Both the position numbers and the translations under genes were made by a program. From NCBI GenBank assembly GCA_017607445.1, contig JAEVHH010000003.1, forward strand, positions 4,650,001 through 4,714,000: a stretch of 64,000 bases of DNA. Direction: 5' to 3'. The notes beneath the pieces are model-generated. The model had not been told where the DNA came from and searched no databases. It saw only the letters and a list, made by a program, of their open reading frames with translations. The DNA is from Histoplasma ohiense. Its lineage: Eukaryota > Ascomycota > Eurotiomycetes > Onygenales > Ajellomycetaceae. Positions 36,301 to 49,301 of the stretch are shown in pieces (position 1 is the stretch's first letter; the number at the start of each line of letters is the position of its first letter).

Positions 36301-39300
36301 TAGGTGGTGGGCGGAGAGCCCGTTGGCTAATACAGTATTCTTCAGAAGCGGATGCTGAGTTATTACAGCGGTAGAGAGCTTCTCGGGCGAGATTTTCGTC
36401 ATGTCCATTTTCTTTGAGCGTGGACAGACGCTCCCTATGGCAAGTAAAAGTTTTTGGAGTAAGTGCAGAAACAGCAGGAAGGCTTTCACCGCGACGGAAG
36501 GCTCCCGTTTCATATTCCCCTTCAAGGACAGACCGGAGAATATCAATCAGAGATTTTAGGATAGAACTAGATGCCTCTGCGACGAACCCAGAACTCCACA
36601 TTTCTTGCGCCATTGGTATGACTTCCATTCGGAGTTCGACCAAGAACTGGGCTGGAAGGAAATAGTCTGGACGATCTCTGTCCCCGCTGGCACTGGCCAT
36701 TGCCTGAGTTTGCGCTGAGTCGATAATATATTGGGCGGATGTCATTTCAGAAAAGAAATTAAGAATAATTTTAATCCCCCCGTAAGCAGAAGCAAGGCGT
36801 GCAGGAACGTCTTTAGTCCTATTCTCCTGCGCTTGGGGATCAAGGGTTCTGATCTCATTCAAGAATAAACCACACAAGTCTTTCATTGCTTGGATCCCAT
36901 TCAACTTCTTGAAAGCCGATAGGATCATTGTGAGGCAATGGGAATGAGGGCGCTCAGCGGTAGCTACAACCAAAGTTAGTCGGATTTTAAGGTTATCGGA
37001 TAGGGAACAAAACTTACTATCAAATAACAGCTGAGAAAACGAGGACAATATGACTATGAGATACGAAAACCGGTCTTTTACACAAGAGGTTTTCTTAGGG
37101 GCATCAAGATTCAGTTTTTCTAGGATCATCGATGCAATCGCATCTGCAACGATGCCAGCCTTTTGTCGTTGATAAGTATCCATTCGTCGTTTGCTGATAA
37201 GTCCATGTCCCAATAGATGGAAGAAGCCGGTTATAGAGGAGGGCAGAGAACTGAGCAGGTAACGGAGAGTTTTTACGTTTTTGAATGCCGCGCCCTTCTC
37301 TAAACCAACAGAGGTTTGGGTAACCGCGGTTCGCGATCTCGTCTCACTATCGGCAAGTTCACGGGCAGGACCCGCTCCAGACGCAGTTGACCCGGTTGCA
37401 ACTTCAGCAGCCACATCACCAGGCTCAGATACATCATCTGTAGGCATAGTACCCGGTGGTTCACTTCCTTCCTCTGCACCAAACCCATATCCAGGGACTC
37501 TAGTCGCTTCATTCCAAGATTCTGGCATATCCTTCTGTAGCAATATTTCTTCCCAGACGCAAGCTGAATGCAAGGACCCAAGTTGTTTGACAAGAGCAAC
37601 ATATTTATCGGCTAAGTTTACCTGGACAAACGGAGATGTCTGCTGACTAGGGCGGGTCGGGTAGATTGGCGGCGTATACGCTTCGCGGAGGATATCCGTA
37701 AGAGTATGGACAGCGACGAGATGTTTTACGAAATAGGTTCCCTTGACCTTCACATCTTCGGACTCTGGGGCCTCAGCAGTATTTTCCGCCTTCTTCGACG
37801 GGTTTGTCAAAGGAGCGAAAAACCCAGTGGCACTAGATTGTCGCCAAAAGGGAGCTAAACAATCAACGGCATCCTGAGTTCGTTTCATAAGGGAAGGAAG
37901 CACAAGGTGCGGTTTGACCTCGACCATTAAATGGATCACTTGTGCCAGCTGTTGGCTCGCCTCCGTATTATGGAAGTCAAATGGCAGGCTTTGGAGGGTG
38001 GCAAAATCGAGTACATACTCAACCCCACCAGCCTCGATAAAACTTGCGCAGATAGTGTGGTTCTCGAAAAAGGCATGCAGGAACCTCACAGCCGGGAACA
38101 TGTAGCTGGCAACAGATAGACCGTGGCTATCAAGGTCCTTCAAATCAAAGTTCTCCATCTTCGATGTCAAAGGGTTTCCATCCTGAGAAGTTGTCGGGAC
38201 ACTCTTCATCTCAGTATCGGCCGACTCTACTCTTGAATGGGATTGCTGGTTATCGATGGGATAAGTGAACGCAAAGCCAATGTCTGCGAGCGAGGAAGAG
38301 TCGCCTCCGGCAATGGAAAGCTTTTTATCTTCTCCCTCGGTCCAAAGCTTAGCTCCAAGTCCACATTCCCATGCTTTTGATTTGCAATATTGGACTACAC
38401 GGGCCACCATGACCAAAACGGAACTCATGACCGCAGTCTTTAAAGGAGGGTGATGTCGAACGAGCTCGTCAAAAGAGTTACCCAGGACGCGGACAAGATT
38501 CGAATCATTCTTCATGCATTTCACATGCTCTGGACTTTCGAATATCTCGAAAAAGCTTTCGAGAGCATCCGACTTTCGGAATAACTCTAGGCCTCCTTGG
38601 TTCAAACAGATGGCCCCAAACGCTTGCGGGATACACACAATAGCTTCTGTCGAAGGCAAGATTCCTTCAGCCAGTTTAGGACCAGATGGCCTAATAATCT
38701 TAGACCTGAGAGTCTCGCGGTCGCTGGCCTCCGCACACGCTGGAATAAACAGAGGTTGCGATTCGGTTGGAGCATGATGGTCATCATCAGTATTGGCAGT
38801 AATGGCATCTGTTGTATCACCTGGCATGGGCCGGCCAATCACTGCTTCGAGAAGGCTTTTGCTCAACCCGGCTTCAGCAATAACGGCATAACTAGTAGGT
38901 TCATTATGGATGAAATGGCTCAAAATGTTTACTGCACCACTCCACACATGAGAACCGTAGACACGAGAGTTTTCCAGGACCAAGCGAAGGGCAGTGAGAA
39001 GTGGAGGCGAATCGATGAGATTTCGAAGAAGGCGCTCAAATCCGCCGCTGTTATGTTGCATTACATGGTTGACGAACTTGAACAGCCACCTCAAGGATTG
39101 CTGCTGGAAATATGGAATCTGGTAATCGATGGCGGCAGTCCTAAACGGCGCTGGAATTCCCTGGTCCTTCGCCACAGCATCAAATGACGTCTTCGTCTCG
39201 AAAGAGATCAGATCTGAAATGGCATGGAAACCTTTGGCTCCAGCCAATGTTGCCAATGCATCCCGAACAGAGTGAACAAATGTATCCAAGAATTCCATGA

Positions 39301-41170
39301 CCCGAGGATAAATTTTTCTTGCTTTCTCCGTCCTGAGGTTCAAGATATCGACAAACAAAGGAATCAAGCCAGCTGCCACAAGAGTCTCTGGCGTTCTCGT
39401 ACCAGCATTCGGAAGGGTTCGAAGAAGTGCAAATAGAGCCTCTCTCCAGTCATCGCCTTCCGGTGGGTCGTCCGGCTTCTCCTCGACGGCCAAGTCCGCA
39501 ACAGCCTTCCGCGTTAGGAACATAAGGATTCCGTGGTTAACGTTCACGCTAAGAGCCGCACAAACATCCGCAGATCGGGATTTATGTTTTGCCAGTGCGT
39601 CAAGACAGTTGAGTGCGAAAGTCTGGTTCAGTGATGAAGCTGTAATGTCACCGGAGACACCAAGATGCACAAATTCGGCAAGCTGGTAGGCAAGTTGCAG
39701 GTGTTTCGGTATATCGGAATCATGGTTAAGCACCTTTTGCTGGAAGAGAGTTTCTGGATAAATATATGCCAAGTTCGTGATCGCAAGGACTCTAACACCA
39801 AGAATTTGACGCCTGGTCTCAGGGGATGTTGCAACAGCATAAGCAACACGAAGTCGTTGCAGCAATTCATACTTCGAAGCATCGTTTGGAAGCTCCTCTA
39901 AGTGCGCTTGCAAAACCGCCTCTATGCTCATGGATACAATCGTAGAGCTTGGGATATGCAGAACTTTAACTCCTCTATTTATTTCGTCGTATTTACTGGT
40001 GGGCGAGCTGGTGGGCGGCGCCGTTGGTGAATCCTCCGTTACGGAACTTCTACTCAATCTTGAGCTGGGGTGAGTAGAAGATCTACGCAAGGGGGTTGGG
40101 GTCGCTGGAGGATGCGGGATGGCGCCGGCTCCTGCTGGAGCGGCATCCTCGGCAGCATCCGGAGAGGGTGAGTAATACGACATGTTAATGTTAGCCCATT
40201 CCTCCCAATCATGAGCTGCGAACCCATTGGGTTCTGTATCAGAGAGGCCTTTAGTAAGGGCAATTAGATCGTTCGCATTACATTTGGTGACGGAACCACG
40301 ACGGTCAGCCTGGGCCTGAATAGCCTTTTCTTTTCCCTTAGCGCTAGCGGACGAGGTATCAGTTACCTTGGCAGGGGCAGGTTTGGGAAACGGCGCAGCA
40401 AGTTTTTGGACGCGCTCCAATTCGATATTGTAGTGTGTTGCCAGTAAACTCTGGTGAAAATGGGTACTATTAGATTGGCGTTGTCTGGAAAAGTACCGTT
40501 GGGCTAAGCTGACACCAAGGCGGAGAACGTTCTGCAGAAGGGGGATTGACGTCGTATTCAAAAGGTCATTCAAGCGATCGCTACTACTGTATAGGCTCCG
40601 ATTGCCACATTTCTCCAGCAGGAGCCTTGAAAATGATAAGAGCGCTTCGACCAGCTCTCGATCTCCCTCAGGCCCAAAGCCAAGTTTGTCGAGATGTGCT
40701 TCGCATGCTTCGGCCGTCGATGCAATACCGCTGGAGACACATGTGTCATGAAGTACCAAACGGCCAAATGGCTTCGTCTGCGGCCCTAAATGGAGATCAT
40801 ACTTCTCTATCACTTGTTGAAGGATCGTATCAAACCTGTTCAGCACCACAATCCAATGATATAGATCGCCTCTTGGGAAGGGCCATCGGCGAGGGAACAA
40901 TGAGAGGTGGGAGGGAAGTTCTGGGATGTCAACGGTGGTAGCTTGTTGAACGAAGGTAGCTAAGGCAGGAGACTGTGGAACAAAAAGGAAGATGTGAGCG
41001 CAAAAAATCACCCAACGTTGTCGGCATTCTCACCCCAGCCGGTATCAACATGATTTTAATGGCGGGGAAGCTGAGGAAAACACAAGTAGTAATATGAAAA
41101 CGGCAAGGTGAGCGCAACTTACGATTGTAGCCCCATGTTTGAGGCCCGCCACCTTCTTTATTCTCCCCAT
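28344..41170 (-). CDS. TOM1: Giant HECT E3 ubiquitin ligase Tom1/HUWE1, 7 exons
   Basis: Ubiquitinates excess histones, unassembled ribosomal proteins and mRNA-export or replication factors in yeast and animals. Exons: 41170-41123, 40972-37018, 36963-33013, 32951-32877, 32801-28923, 28852-28508, 28438-28344; 4115 aa. The N-terminus MGRIKKVAGLKHGATI is followed by PFPRGDLYHWI of the DUF908/DUF913 armadillo region. An acidic tract of Asp/Glu runs is encoded at about 33339-33460. Ubiquitin-binding-type repeats (YLEALPEDIREEV and FLEALPPDIREEL) lie at about 31600-31790. Then come a charged coiled-coil-like region and a C-terminal HECT domain with the catalytic Cys in HTCFN (C4082, 34th residue from the end). 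The N-terminal exon is only 48 nt. Intron 2 (36964-37017) is 54 nt and stop-free. Confidence 0.96.
33339..33460 (-). repeat. GAT/GAC repeat encoding the Asp tract of Tom1
   Basis: Trinucleotide-rich tract (plus strand ATC/GTC) inside exon 3, encoding an almost unbroken run of Asp and Glu. Length variation between strains is likely. The antisense and other frames give low-complexity poly-Ser and poly-Ile/Val ORFs that are artefacts. Confidence 0.85.
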
Positions 41171-42175
41171 ATTAGAATATAGCCTTGTAGTCCACCATGG
41201 GAGGTCGTGCGGCTACCAGGAAGGAACCTGGTCGATAAGGTCGGGTAGCTCCCCGAGTGTAGCTTGACGGACGTTTCTTCGCCACAAAATTGGTGGAGGG
41301 GTGAGGTATTTAGGACTTTTTTCCCTGATTTCCAGACCTACGGTTAGTAGCCTCCGAATGGAATACTGACCTAAGAAGCAAGCAATCCGGTGTGTCAGAC
41401 AGCTCAAAGCGATATTCTCTGAGTTAGCGAGCAAGGTGAGAGATCGATGAGGTTCAGGATGGCTGATAAACGCTATCAGATTGTAAGCAAAGGGAGAACG
41501 AGTGCAGGTCGTATTCCCAGCAGCTTGTATAATTGATCCGAATTGATGAGCCTCTTGATTTGAGCCTAAGCTTGATAACGGAGGGCGGAGGGGATGGTGA
41601 TGATGGAGAGAGGGAGAGAAAGATATTTGTCAGTCGTCGTTGGAGAGTTGGATGTTGGTCAAATATTTTGCCTTGTTTGTCACCGCGTAAAATTACGCAT
41701 GTATTTAATTACACACACAGAGACGGGGTAATGTACTGCAAATCCAGGTTTGACGAGAGCTCTGCCCGCTTTTCCCACAGTCTGACAAGGGATTGCGGAC
41801 TTCAGCTCGACTCGACACCCAATCACCCATTCAATCAGGTGGGATGACTTGCATCCCAATCTGATATCAGGCGGGATAGCATTACGAAATCCTCGCCCGT
41901 TCGACCCTGCCTCTGAACTCTATTCACAGTATTCAGAATATATATACATTCGATTGCACACTTCTCGCTCGTCGTGGAATCAACAAACATAAACAAACAT
42001 ATGGTTTCTACTCGCTAAATTATTCATTCGCTTCGGTCTCAATATGCAAAATACAGGAAGGGACCAGGAAATGTCAGGAAAGAAAATAATACAGCCGAGC
42101 AAATCATCACCAGAGTTTAAACTACAAAGTGTGAAAACGTTATTGTCTAGCCGATATTCTCAAACTACACATTGA
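41171..42175. other. Intergenic region, about 1.0 kb
   Basis: Tom1 upstream region and ppo 3' flank. No gene seen. Confidence 0.6.
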
Positions 42176-45100
42176 TTAATCTGCACATGGAGGTAGCTCC
42201 CCATCCCACTGTACCTTCATCGTTGTTGGGAATGGAAAGTAGCTAGTATAGTCCGCAACCAAATACTTGCTAATGCCACCAGGGCCAGGGATCCTCCTGA
42301 GCTCGCCTTGAGGACCCGGTGCTCGTCGCAGATTTTCCAGCTTTCCCACCGTTTTGAGCATTGTCGATAGTGCTGCGTTGCAAATCCCAAAGCCCAAACA
42401 TTTGTGAGGGCCCTGTCCGAAATGGATGTATGAATCAAGATCCCGCGTCAAGTCAACTTTATCGGGTTCAGGGAACTTCTTCGGGTCCATAGACGCCTTG
42501 ACCTAAATAAAAACGGTCAGAATCGCGTTTCCAGACAATTTCGCGTTGGTTGTGACTTACGAGGTTACAAGCAACACGGTCTCCTGGTTTTAACTTCAGT
42601 GTTTTTACACCGTCTTTGATTGTTGACTGGGTGACAACTTCCCTGTACACGCCGGCCGTTGCTCGAAGCCTGGATCCCTCTAGAAAACTATAGGGTCTGG
42701 TCAGCATCCGGACGGACGTAGTCAAACTCAACGGGCTCGATGAGAGAGTGTCTTACTATTTCAAAAGGAGCTCATCAGCTTCGGCAGTTCCCAACTTCGA
42801 CAATCGATGAATCTCAGGTAAATGGATAGATCCTTCCTCTGATAAATAGTAATCGAGACATTGAGAAAATAATTGTGCTTGATTCGCTACCATGCCGCCG
42901 GCTGTTGGAAGCATGTGTGTCCAGACAATCTGCTCAGGGGGCAGTCCCGAATCCAGTAAACGGCGAATCATATGGACCCCATACTCCGTCAGCATATTGT
43001 TTCCATACAATCGTTCAACCATGCTGCTGAGGAACCCAGTTTGCTTGATCAGCTGTACATTTAGCAGGACAATATCTCCAAGCTGTTGCGTCACCTTCCG
43101 AGCTGCCTGGCGTAGAGGGAAACTTTTGGCAGGGTCGGCATCAAAAAAGATGCAAGTGAAGACTAGCGCCATGATCATATAGAGCTCAGATTCGGTGTAT
43201 ATGCCGCGTGGGTTATCGCCAGTCTTAAGTGGAAGCGAAAAAACGGCCACCGCAAAATGTACCTGGGCAATGTTTGCGACATCTCGCACAATATCCACTT
43301 GGTTGACTCCGGCAATTTTGTATGATTTTTCATGTAGCAGTTTGAGCGTAATCTGCTCATAGAACTTTTTAACCTCCGTCTCCCATTCACCATGATACAA
43401 TGCTCTTCCCATCATCTGCCTGGATGCCGCATTGGGTGGCTCATCACCAGAAAGCATAAAATCTCTGCCAAACGAATTACATTCCTTATGCATCAAAAAT
43501 TCAATGGCCTCCCCCCATGTAACTTTAAAATCTTTTTGGTTCTTGATAATCGCGTCGCATGCAGCATACGATTCGATCATAGTTGGATGGGGAATCCACG
43601 CCGGCTTGTCCCACGAGTATTTCCTGGCGAAATTCAACTGTGTAAGAATTTCTCGGTTTTCGTCGGGGACCACTAAAGGGAAATGGGCATAGATTGAATT
43701 CGGCTTGAAGTGGCTTGGAAATGCCCGGAGGAACAATTTGTAGAATACGTGACCTTTGTCAACTGTATTATCGTAGCTAGCTTCATTAAAACCCCAGTTT
43801 GTTAAATTCTTCGGAGTTTGATCCACAGTATAGAAGCGGTCACCTCGCACCAAGGCAACAGCATCCGAAAGGATTGCCCGAGATATGGTAAAATTAGCAC
43901 ACAGCCCACTTCCCGGCACCAAGGATTCCTTAGCTTCTTCGACAATGAGCCCAGGATAGAGTTCGACATTGTCTGGATGGTCGTACAAGTGCTTCAGTTG
44001 GTCAGCAATATATGGATCAGGGTTGATGTCTTCAAAAGTTTCATGAGGTTTGAGATTGAAATGTTTTCTGAACTCGTTGAGGCTTGAAAGTCTCCAGGAG
44101 CGTGCTTGGTTGATGCCAAGAATTTCCACGGCTCTGAAGACAGCAGGGATTTGTGAAGTTCCAAATGGGCCGGCACAATCTTCAATGCTTTCTGTGAGAA
44201 TGTTGGCTAAGTCGTCATCGTTAAATAAGCCGTTTGATCCACGGGCAAGTTTGGCAAATGGTCGCTTTAGAGGATCCTTGGAAAGTCCAGCTTCCCATTT
44301 ACCGAGAACCCGCAGAAAATCGGATAGGGATATTTTGTTTGGGTCCATGCCGTCACCGAATAGCTCCCTATAGGCATTTTGAGTCCATTTGTCATCGCGC
44401 TCCGAAACGCAGGAATGCCACCGATATACCAAATTGAATTCCGCGGAAACTTGATTGCCACCTGCTTCGTCGATCGCCGTACCAAAAAGACCTCTCATGG
44501 ATTCAGAACGAGGGTCGAGACTCCAATCACTATTCGTCCGATTGATATTGAGAATGGTCCGCACATAATCTTTCAAAATGATGTTTACGTACAAGCCACA
44601 GGTGATAAGTCGGCCAGTTTGGAAAAGGTCGTTATCATATTTAGCATATGCTTTCCCACTAGCCTCAGCTGGCTTTGGGAAACGATTATCTTGGTTGATC
44701 AGGGCAAGATTTTCAACCACATAATTATGGAAACGGTTGAACATGATGAGAAGCACGCCAACACCGGGTGGGAACCCTAAAATCCTCTTCTCAGAAAAGC
44801 AGTCTGGCTTCAACTTCCCATCTTTGAAGGTTCGCACTGTATTCTGTTCTTCCTGGTTACTGCCATAAAGCGGGGCAAGATCAAGGTACGAGGAAGTAAG
44901 GGAGCGTGTATAATCATCGCGGTCAGTGCGGAATAAATCTATCGCTATGTGAGTATTGTAAAAATGATGTTTGGAGATGGCATGGGCCTACCATGAATAA
45001 TGATGGAGGCCAGATAAAATAACATGCTAGATATTTTATTAGGATGAGGTCTGAACCGTTTTCTGACCAACAAACTATCGAAAAGGGTCCCCGGATCTGG

Positions 45101-45861
45101 GAGCACTGCTGGTTGGACCGACTTCGATGGTACAGTCCTTGCATATGAAGAACCTGCAATGCCAATTTGTGGCCAAAGGATGTTCTATATCTGATTTAGC
45201 TTCAAATACTGAATGATTTGGGTAATTGATACCAAATTACATTGTGGGAACCATCTGCCTGTCGGTAAACATACTGTTCACCGAGATATCTACATTTAAT
45301 CCGTCAATAAAATCCCCTAATGGAGTTGGAATAAAATACGCACGACAACGGGGGATGTTTTAGATCGTTCCAGAGAAGGGAGAGAAGAGCGTTGCTCAGC
45401 CTATCCGCATTTGGCGACCTGGAGGGTAACGAAGAAGCGAGCTAAATATTCGGAATCAACATCGAGCTATAAATATCGGTTTGGCGATTGTAACTTACCC
45501 GGATGACTCTCTCTATGATATAATCTTTATCATTGACAGGCGCTCCTGTGGCAGCATTTCGAATGACATCAGCCAGCGTCTCTAGGTCCTTGATGTCCAC
45601 TTGATTTAGGTCATCAATTAAACTTGGTTCAGGCGGTGTTTCGTCGACATAAGTCCCATCCCCAGTTTGGGTAGGCAACGGTCGCAGCGACGAGTGAATG
45701 AGTTGGCTCAGTTTTAAAACGCCATCCTCGATCTCTTCGTGGAGAGCCTTTTTCCCACAGGATCCAGTCATTCTCGATGTTATCTTCACAGCTGCGACGA
45801 TAGGGAAAAGTAGAGCTCTGACGCAGAGACTAACTGCCCACTTCTTCAATCCTATAGTCAT
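42176..45861 (-). CDS. ppo: Psi-factor-producing oxygenase (fatty-acid dioxygenase/P450 fusion), 7 exons
   Basis: Converts linoleate and oleate to hydroperoxides with its N-terminal peroxidase-like domain, then to diols with the C-terminal P450 domain; the oxylipins control sporulation. Exons: 45861-45499, 45441-45344, 45289-45241, 45184-44992, 44938-42757, 42687-42561, 42502-42176; 1112 aa. The dioxygenase domain has the distal heme His in IIIHDLF (H234) and the catalytic Tyr and proximal His in YRWHS (Y406, H409). The P450 domain has VANQAQLFSQ with the Asn and Gln used for hydroperoxide isomerisation, and FGQGPHKCLGFG with heme thiolate C1039. An intact Cys argues for a bifunctional PpoA-like diol synthase rather than a PpoC-type enzyme, which lacks it. 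Exact paralog not settled. Confidence 0.93.
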
Positions 45862-48136
45862 GGCGATGGTGGTGATGAGTGTTATCGAAATGTCAAACCA
45901 AGAAGGTGTATCAGGGCTTCAAAAATTTAAATTCTCCTCTTGGGCGATATGTGTCACATGTTCACCCTGAGCACTTCCAAGGTTGGAGCATGAGATAAAG
46001 GTTTTATTAGGGCAATGAGACATGGTTTTAAAATGCAACCCCACCCCCCCTCCCCTCTCCAACACGCACACACACAAATGGCCCATGAGGTACAACATGA
46101 ACCACAGTCTATGGGGGACAACAAGAAAGGGGAGAGGATATGTTGTCCAACTAAGGACGTGAAAAAATAAAAGCAGAGGCAAGACATCATTGCATGACTT
46201 GACTTACCGAAATGTGGGCAACCACCAAATCAGGCAAGCAAAATAAGACACGTTCCGATGTTAGAAAGCAACACAGAAGATCACTGGTATCAGTCAACAA
46301 GGAAAACGTCGGTACGCCTGTATTCAAAGAAAGGAATCGAAAACACAGATCAACGACACAGAACTCGTTGACGCTTTATACGTAAAGGAATGGCATCATC
46401 TTTCCAGAACAAGTCGGCTCCGATTCCCTGATGCTGAGGCTGAGCAGAGTTCCGCTGCTCCCTCAGGAGTATTCGCAGCTCGAACGAGACGCCGAATCTA
46501 AAATAGTCCCGCGATGATCCCGAGTGTCGTTGCCAGTTTTGCACAACGATTGGGAGGATGGAATTCAGCCTTGAAAGGAGAGTATGGAACATGCAGGCCT
46601 GAGGGATGCACACCTCTTGAACTGATAGGCACGAATCACACTTTGCCAATTGGAGCTGCCGCAGGCAAAGGTACAGTACATTTGGCCCAGAATTTTACTG
46701 TGCATTCCCACTTGCACCATTCTTGGATGTGTCCAAGTATGTAGTGGTTGCCAATCAGCTTGCGCCTGTAGGTGTCGGTTCGAGTGCTATGTAACCCGTA
46801 TCCAGGTCGGTGAAGTCCGTCTCGCCTGCCCACCGAGCTGATGGAGGAGGCTGAAAACATATTAACATAAAATAGAGATGAGAAAAGAAACGAAATGAAA
46901 AGAAAAAAGAAAAAGCAATTAATGCAAGGCGACGTTGTGATTCCTTGGTCTCAGCCGTTGCCTTGGTACAGCCGTTCCCTGCTGCTTCGGGTATTGAAGT
47001 CCTGAAATTAAGCGATACCTGGCGCTCCGCATATGCTGGACGAGCTGTTCAACCTTGAGAGCACTCTGTCGTCATCAGCGAGAGACATCCTGGGAGCTAC
47101 ACTGGATAATCATGAGTAAGTTGGTCAGTTGTGCCATCGAGTAGGACTTGAATGTGCTTGTGGGTACAAATTTATGCCGTGCCGTCACTTTGCAGACTGC
47201 CGCCGCATTTCTATCAATAATGCTCCGCTTGGACTTTTTTTCGGATAGATGCAGGTTAAGCACCCCGTTCCTGTTGCCAACGCGACGCTGACCAGGCTGG
47301 TGCGCGGTTCGGCAGCTGGCCCCTGCCTGCAGCCCCAGATACGCATATCCTGCTCAACCCTGTCAAATGATCTTAAGTATCCGCGCTAATCTATGGATGC
47401 CACATCTGCTGCCGCCAGCCGGCAACTCTGAGGGTATCCCGGAGAACCTGGATCTTCTCGCGGAATAATTGCTTCCACTTGTTTGGTGTTAAAGCCTGTC
47501 GGAGGGCCTAATAATATCATATTCCATCCTCGTTGGGGCCTAGTCACGTGTTGGACGAATGAACCCAACTCCGCCTAAGCCAAAAAGGGTTTTGTGCTTG
47601 AACCCTGAGAACCCTGAATCTCAACAATCAACTTCAGCCGTTCAACAATTCTGCACAATTCTGTAGTGAGAGATATACCGTGTTATCTCTTGATAGAGTT
47701 GATTTCAATTTCTACGTCTCTAAATTTTAGATATTGACGTATCATTTCAAAAGACCTCATTCATTTTTGAAAATGGCTACAATTTGCTAGGAATTCATCA
47801 CATTTAAGATAGAACCACCAACCGTCCTAAAAATATATCAAAATCAAAAAAACACTCGTTAGAGATAAATATAACTATCCCATATGGGCCTTCAGATATC
47901 AGTATTCATATTTTTTACTCCGTAACCTTCACATGTAGGACTTGGCAGAAAGTCTACGCCCTCGAGACTGCACTAATCCGAAATCGAGTCACCCGAAGGA
48001 GAGGCCAAGCTGGCTGACCTCGGGAGATACTTAACCACTCGATGTGCATATGTGAATCTTTCATTGTCAGGACAACCTTCAAAGAGCGCACAATCTCTCA
48101 TCAATTCCCGGATTTGCTACATGCGACCGTGTTCCA
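45862..48136. other. Divergent upstream region of ppo and TSC13
   Basis: About 2.3 kb without a convincing gene. It contains a C-rich run (46035-46060), a GTAC/ATG element at 46671-46680, CACGTG at 47545-47550 and TACTCCGTA at 47916-47924. The ORFs on both strands are short and lack recognisable domains. Confidence 0.6.
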
Positions 48137-49301
48137 ATGGCTTCGAACAACATCACCCTTAACGTCAAGTCTCGAGGTAAGTCCAGAGCTCAAAGCTCCC
48201 GTGCCCGGATACTAGATATGGTAGAAGTTTGTATATTCAAATCTAACAAATTAATCCCGAACTCACCAGGCAAGCCAATCCCCAAGCTTCCTCAGGAGCT
48301 ATCAATTGATCCCAATGCAACCGGGCCGGAGCTATACAACGCCATTGCTGTAAAGTGCGGGCTCACCATACACCGCATCAGGATCACCAAGGCCAGCGAT
48401 GGCACCGCAATCCACAACAACAACAACAACAATGCCACCATACACTCCACAGGCCTCCGAAACCAAAGTACCATCTACGTTAAAGATTTAGGTCCGCAGC
48501 CCTACAACTTCCCTTTTCCCTTCCTCATTGTCGCTTCGCGTTTTCAAACGCTTAACGCAAAATATATAGCTGCGGGTTAAGAAAACATTTCTCTGACCTG
48601 AAATACATACAGGAAGCCAACTCAGCTGGCGAACCGTCTACCTCATCGAGTATTTCGGCCCAATCTTCATCCACCCAATGTTCCTCCTCCCGTCCCTGCG
48701 CGCCAGAATCTATCGCATCTCCAATCCCCCCCCAGTCACCGATTACCAAGTCCTCTTCTGTACCCTCGTCGTCCTCCACTTTGTGAAACGCGAACTGGAA
48801 TCGGCTTTCCTCCACCGCTTCGGCCGCGCAACCATGCCCGCTCTCTTCGTCATCCGCAACAGCGGGTACTACTGGCTTCTCTCAGGCTGCAATGTCGCCT
48901 ACTGGGTCTATGCGCCTACCTCCAAAGCCGCATCCACAACCATTAAATCTGCAAACCCACTACTGCTCTACACAGGCCTCGCGCTATTCGTCTTTGGTCA
49001 ACTTGCAAATCTAAACTCGCATGTGGTGCTACGGAATCTCCGACGACCGGGCACGAGCGAGCGAGGCATCCCGTCCGGCTTCGGGTTTAGCCTCGTGACG
49101 TGCCCAAATTACCTGTTCGAGGTGATCGCTTGGGTCGGTGTTTATCTGGTGAGCGGGCTGAATTGGAGTATGGTGCTATTTATCGTCGTTGCGTGCACGC
49201 CGATGATTATCTGGGGAAAGCAGAAGGAACGCGCGTATCGTAAAGAGTTTGGCGATAAGTATAAAAAGAAACGGTTCGTTATGCTGCCGGGCATTGTCTG
49301 A
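48137..49301 (+). CDS. TSC13: Very-long-chain trans-2-enoyl-CoA reductase, 3 exons
   Basis: Last reductive step of the ER very-long-chain fatty-acid elongation cycle, feeding sphingolipids. Exons 48137-48176, 48270-48491 and 48613-49301 give 316 aa, near the 310 of yeast Tsc13. An N-terminal ubiquitin-like region (KSRGKPIPKLPQEL) contains a short Asn run from an AAC repeat (48413-48433), unusual for the family. The membrane part begins WRTVYLIEYFGPIFIHP and continues with several hydrophobic helices and the steroid-reductase-type motifs HFVKRELES, GYYWLLSG and SGFGFSLVTCPNYLFEV. It ends RKEFGDKYKKKRFVMLPGIV, a usual Tsc13 tail. Intron 2 uses a GTCCGC donor. It lies divergent from ppo; both act on fatty acyl substrates, but the 2.3 kb gap gives no evidence of co-regulation. 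Confidence 0.94.

Noticed and set aside
32948..41011. Treating the 2687-codon ORF as one uninterrupted exon starting at 41011
   Set aside because: The true N-terminus is the 48-nt exon at 41170-41123 (MGRIKKVAGLK), and homology suggests removal of 36964-37017; with these the whole gene closes at 4115 codons.
45862..49301. An oxylipin/lipid gene cluster of ppo and TSC13
   Set aside because: Only adjacency supports it; the 2.3-kb spacer and housekeeping role of Tsc13 argue against a functional cluster.
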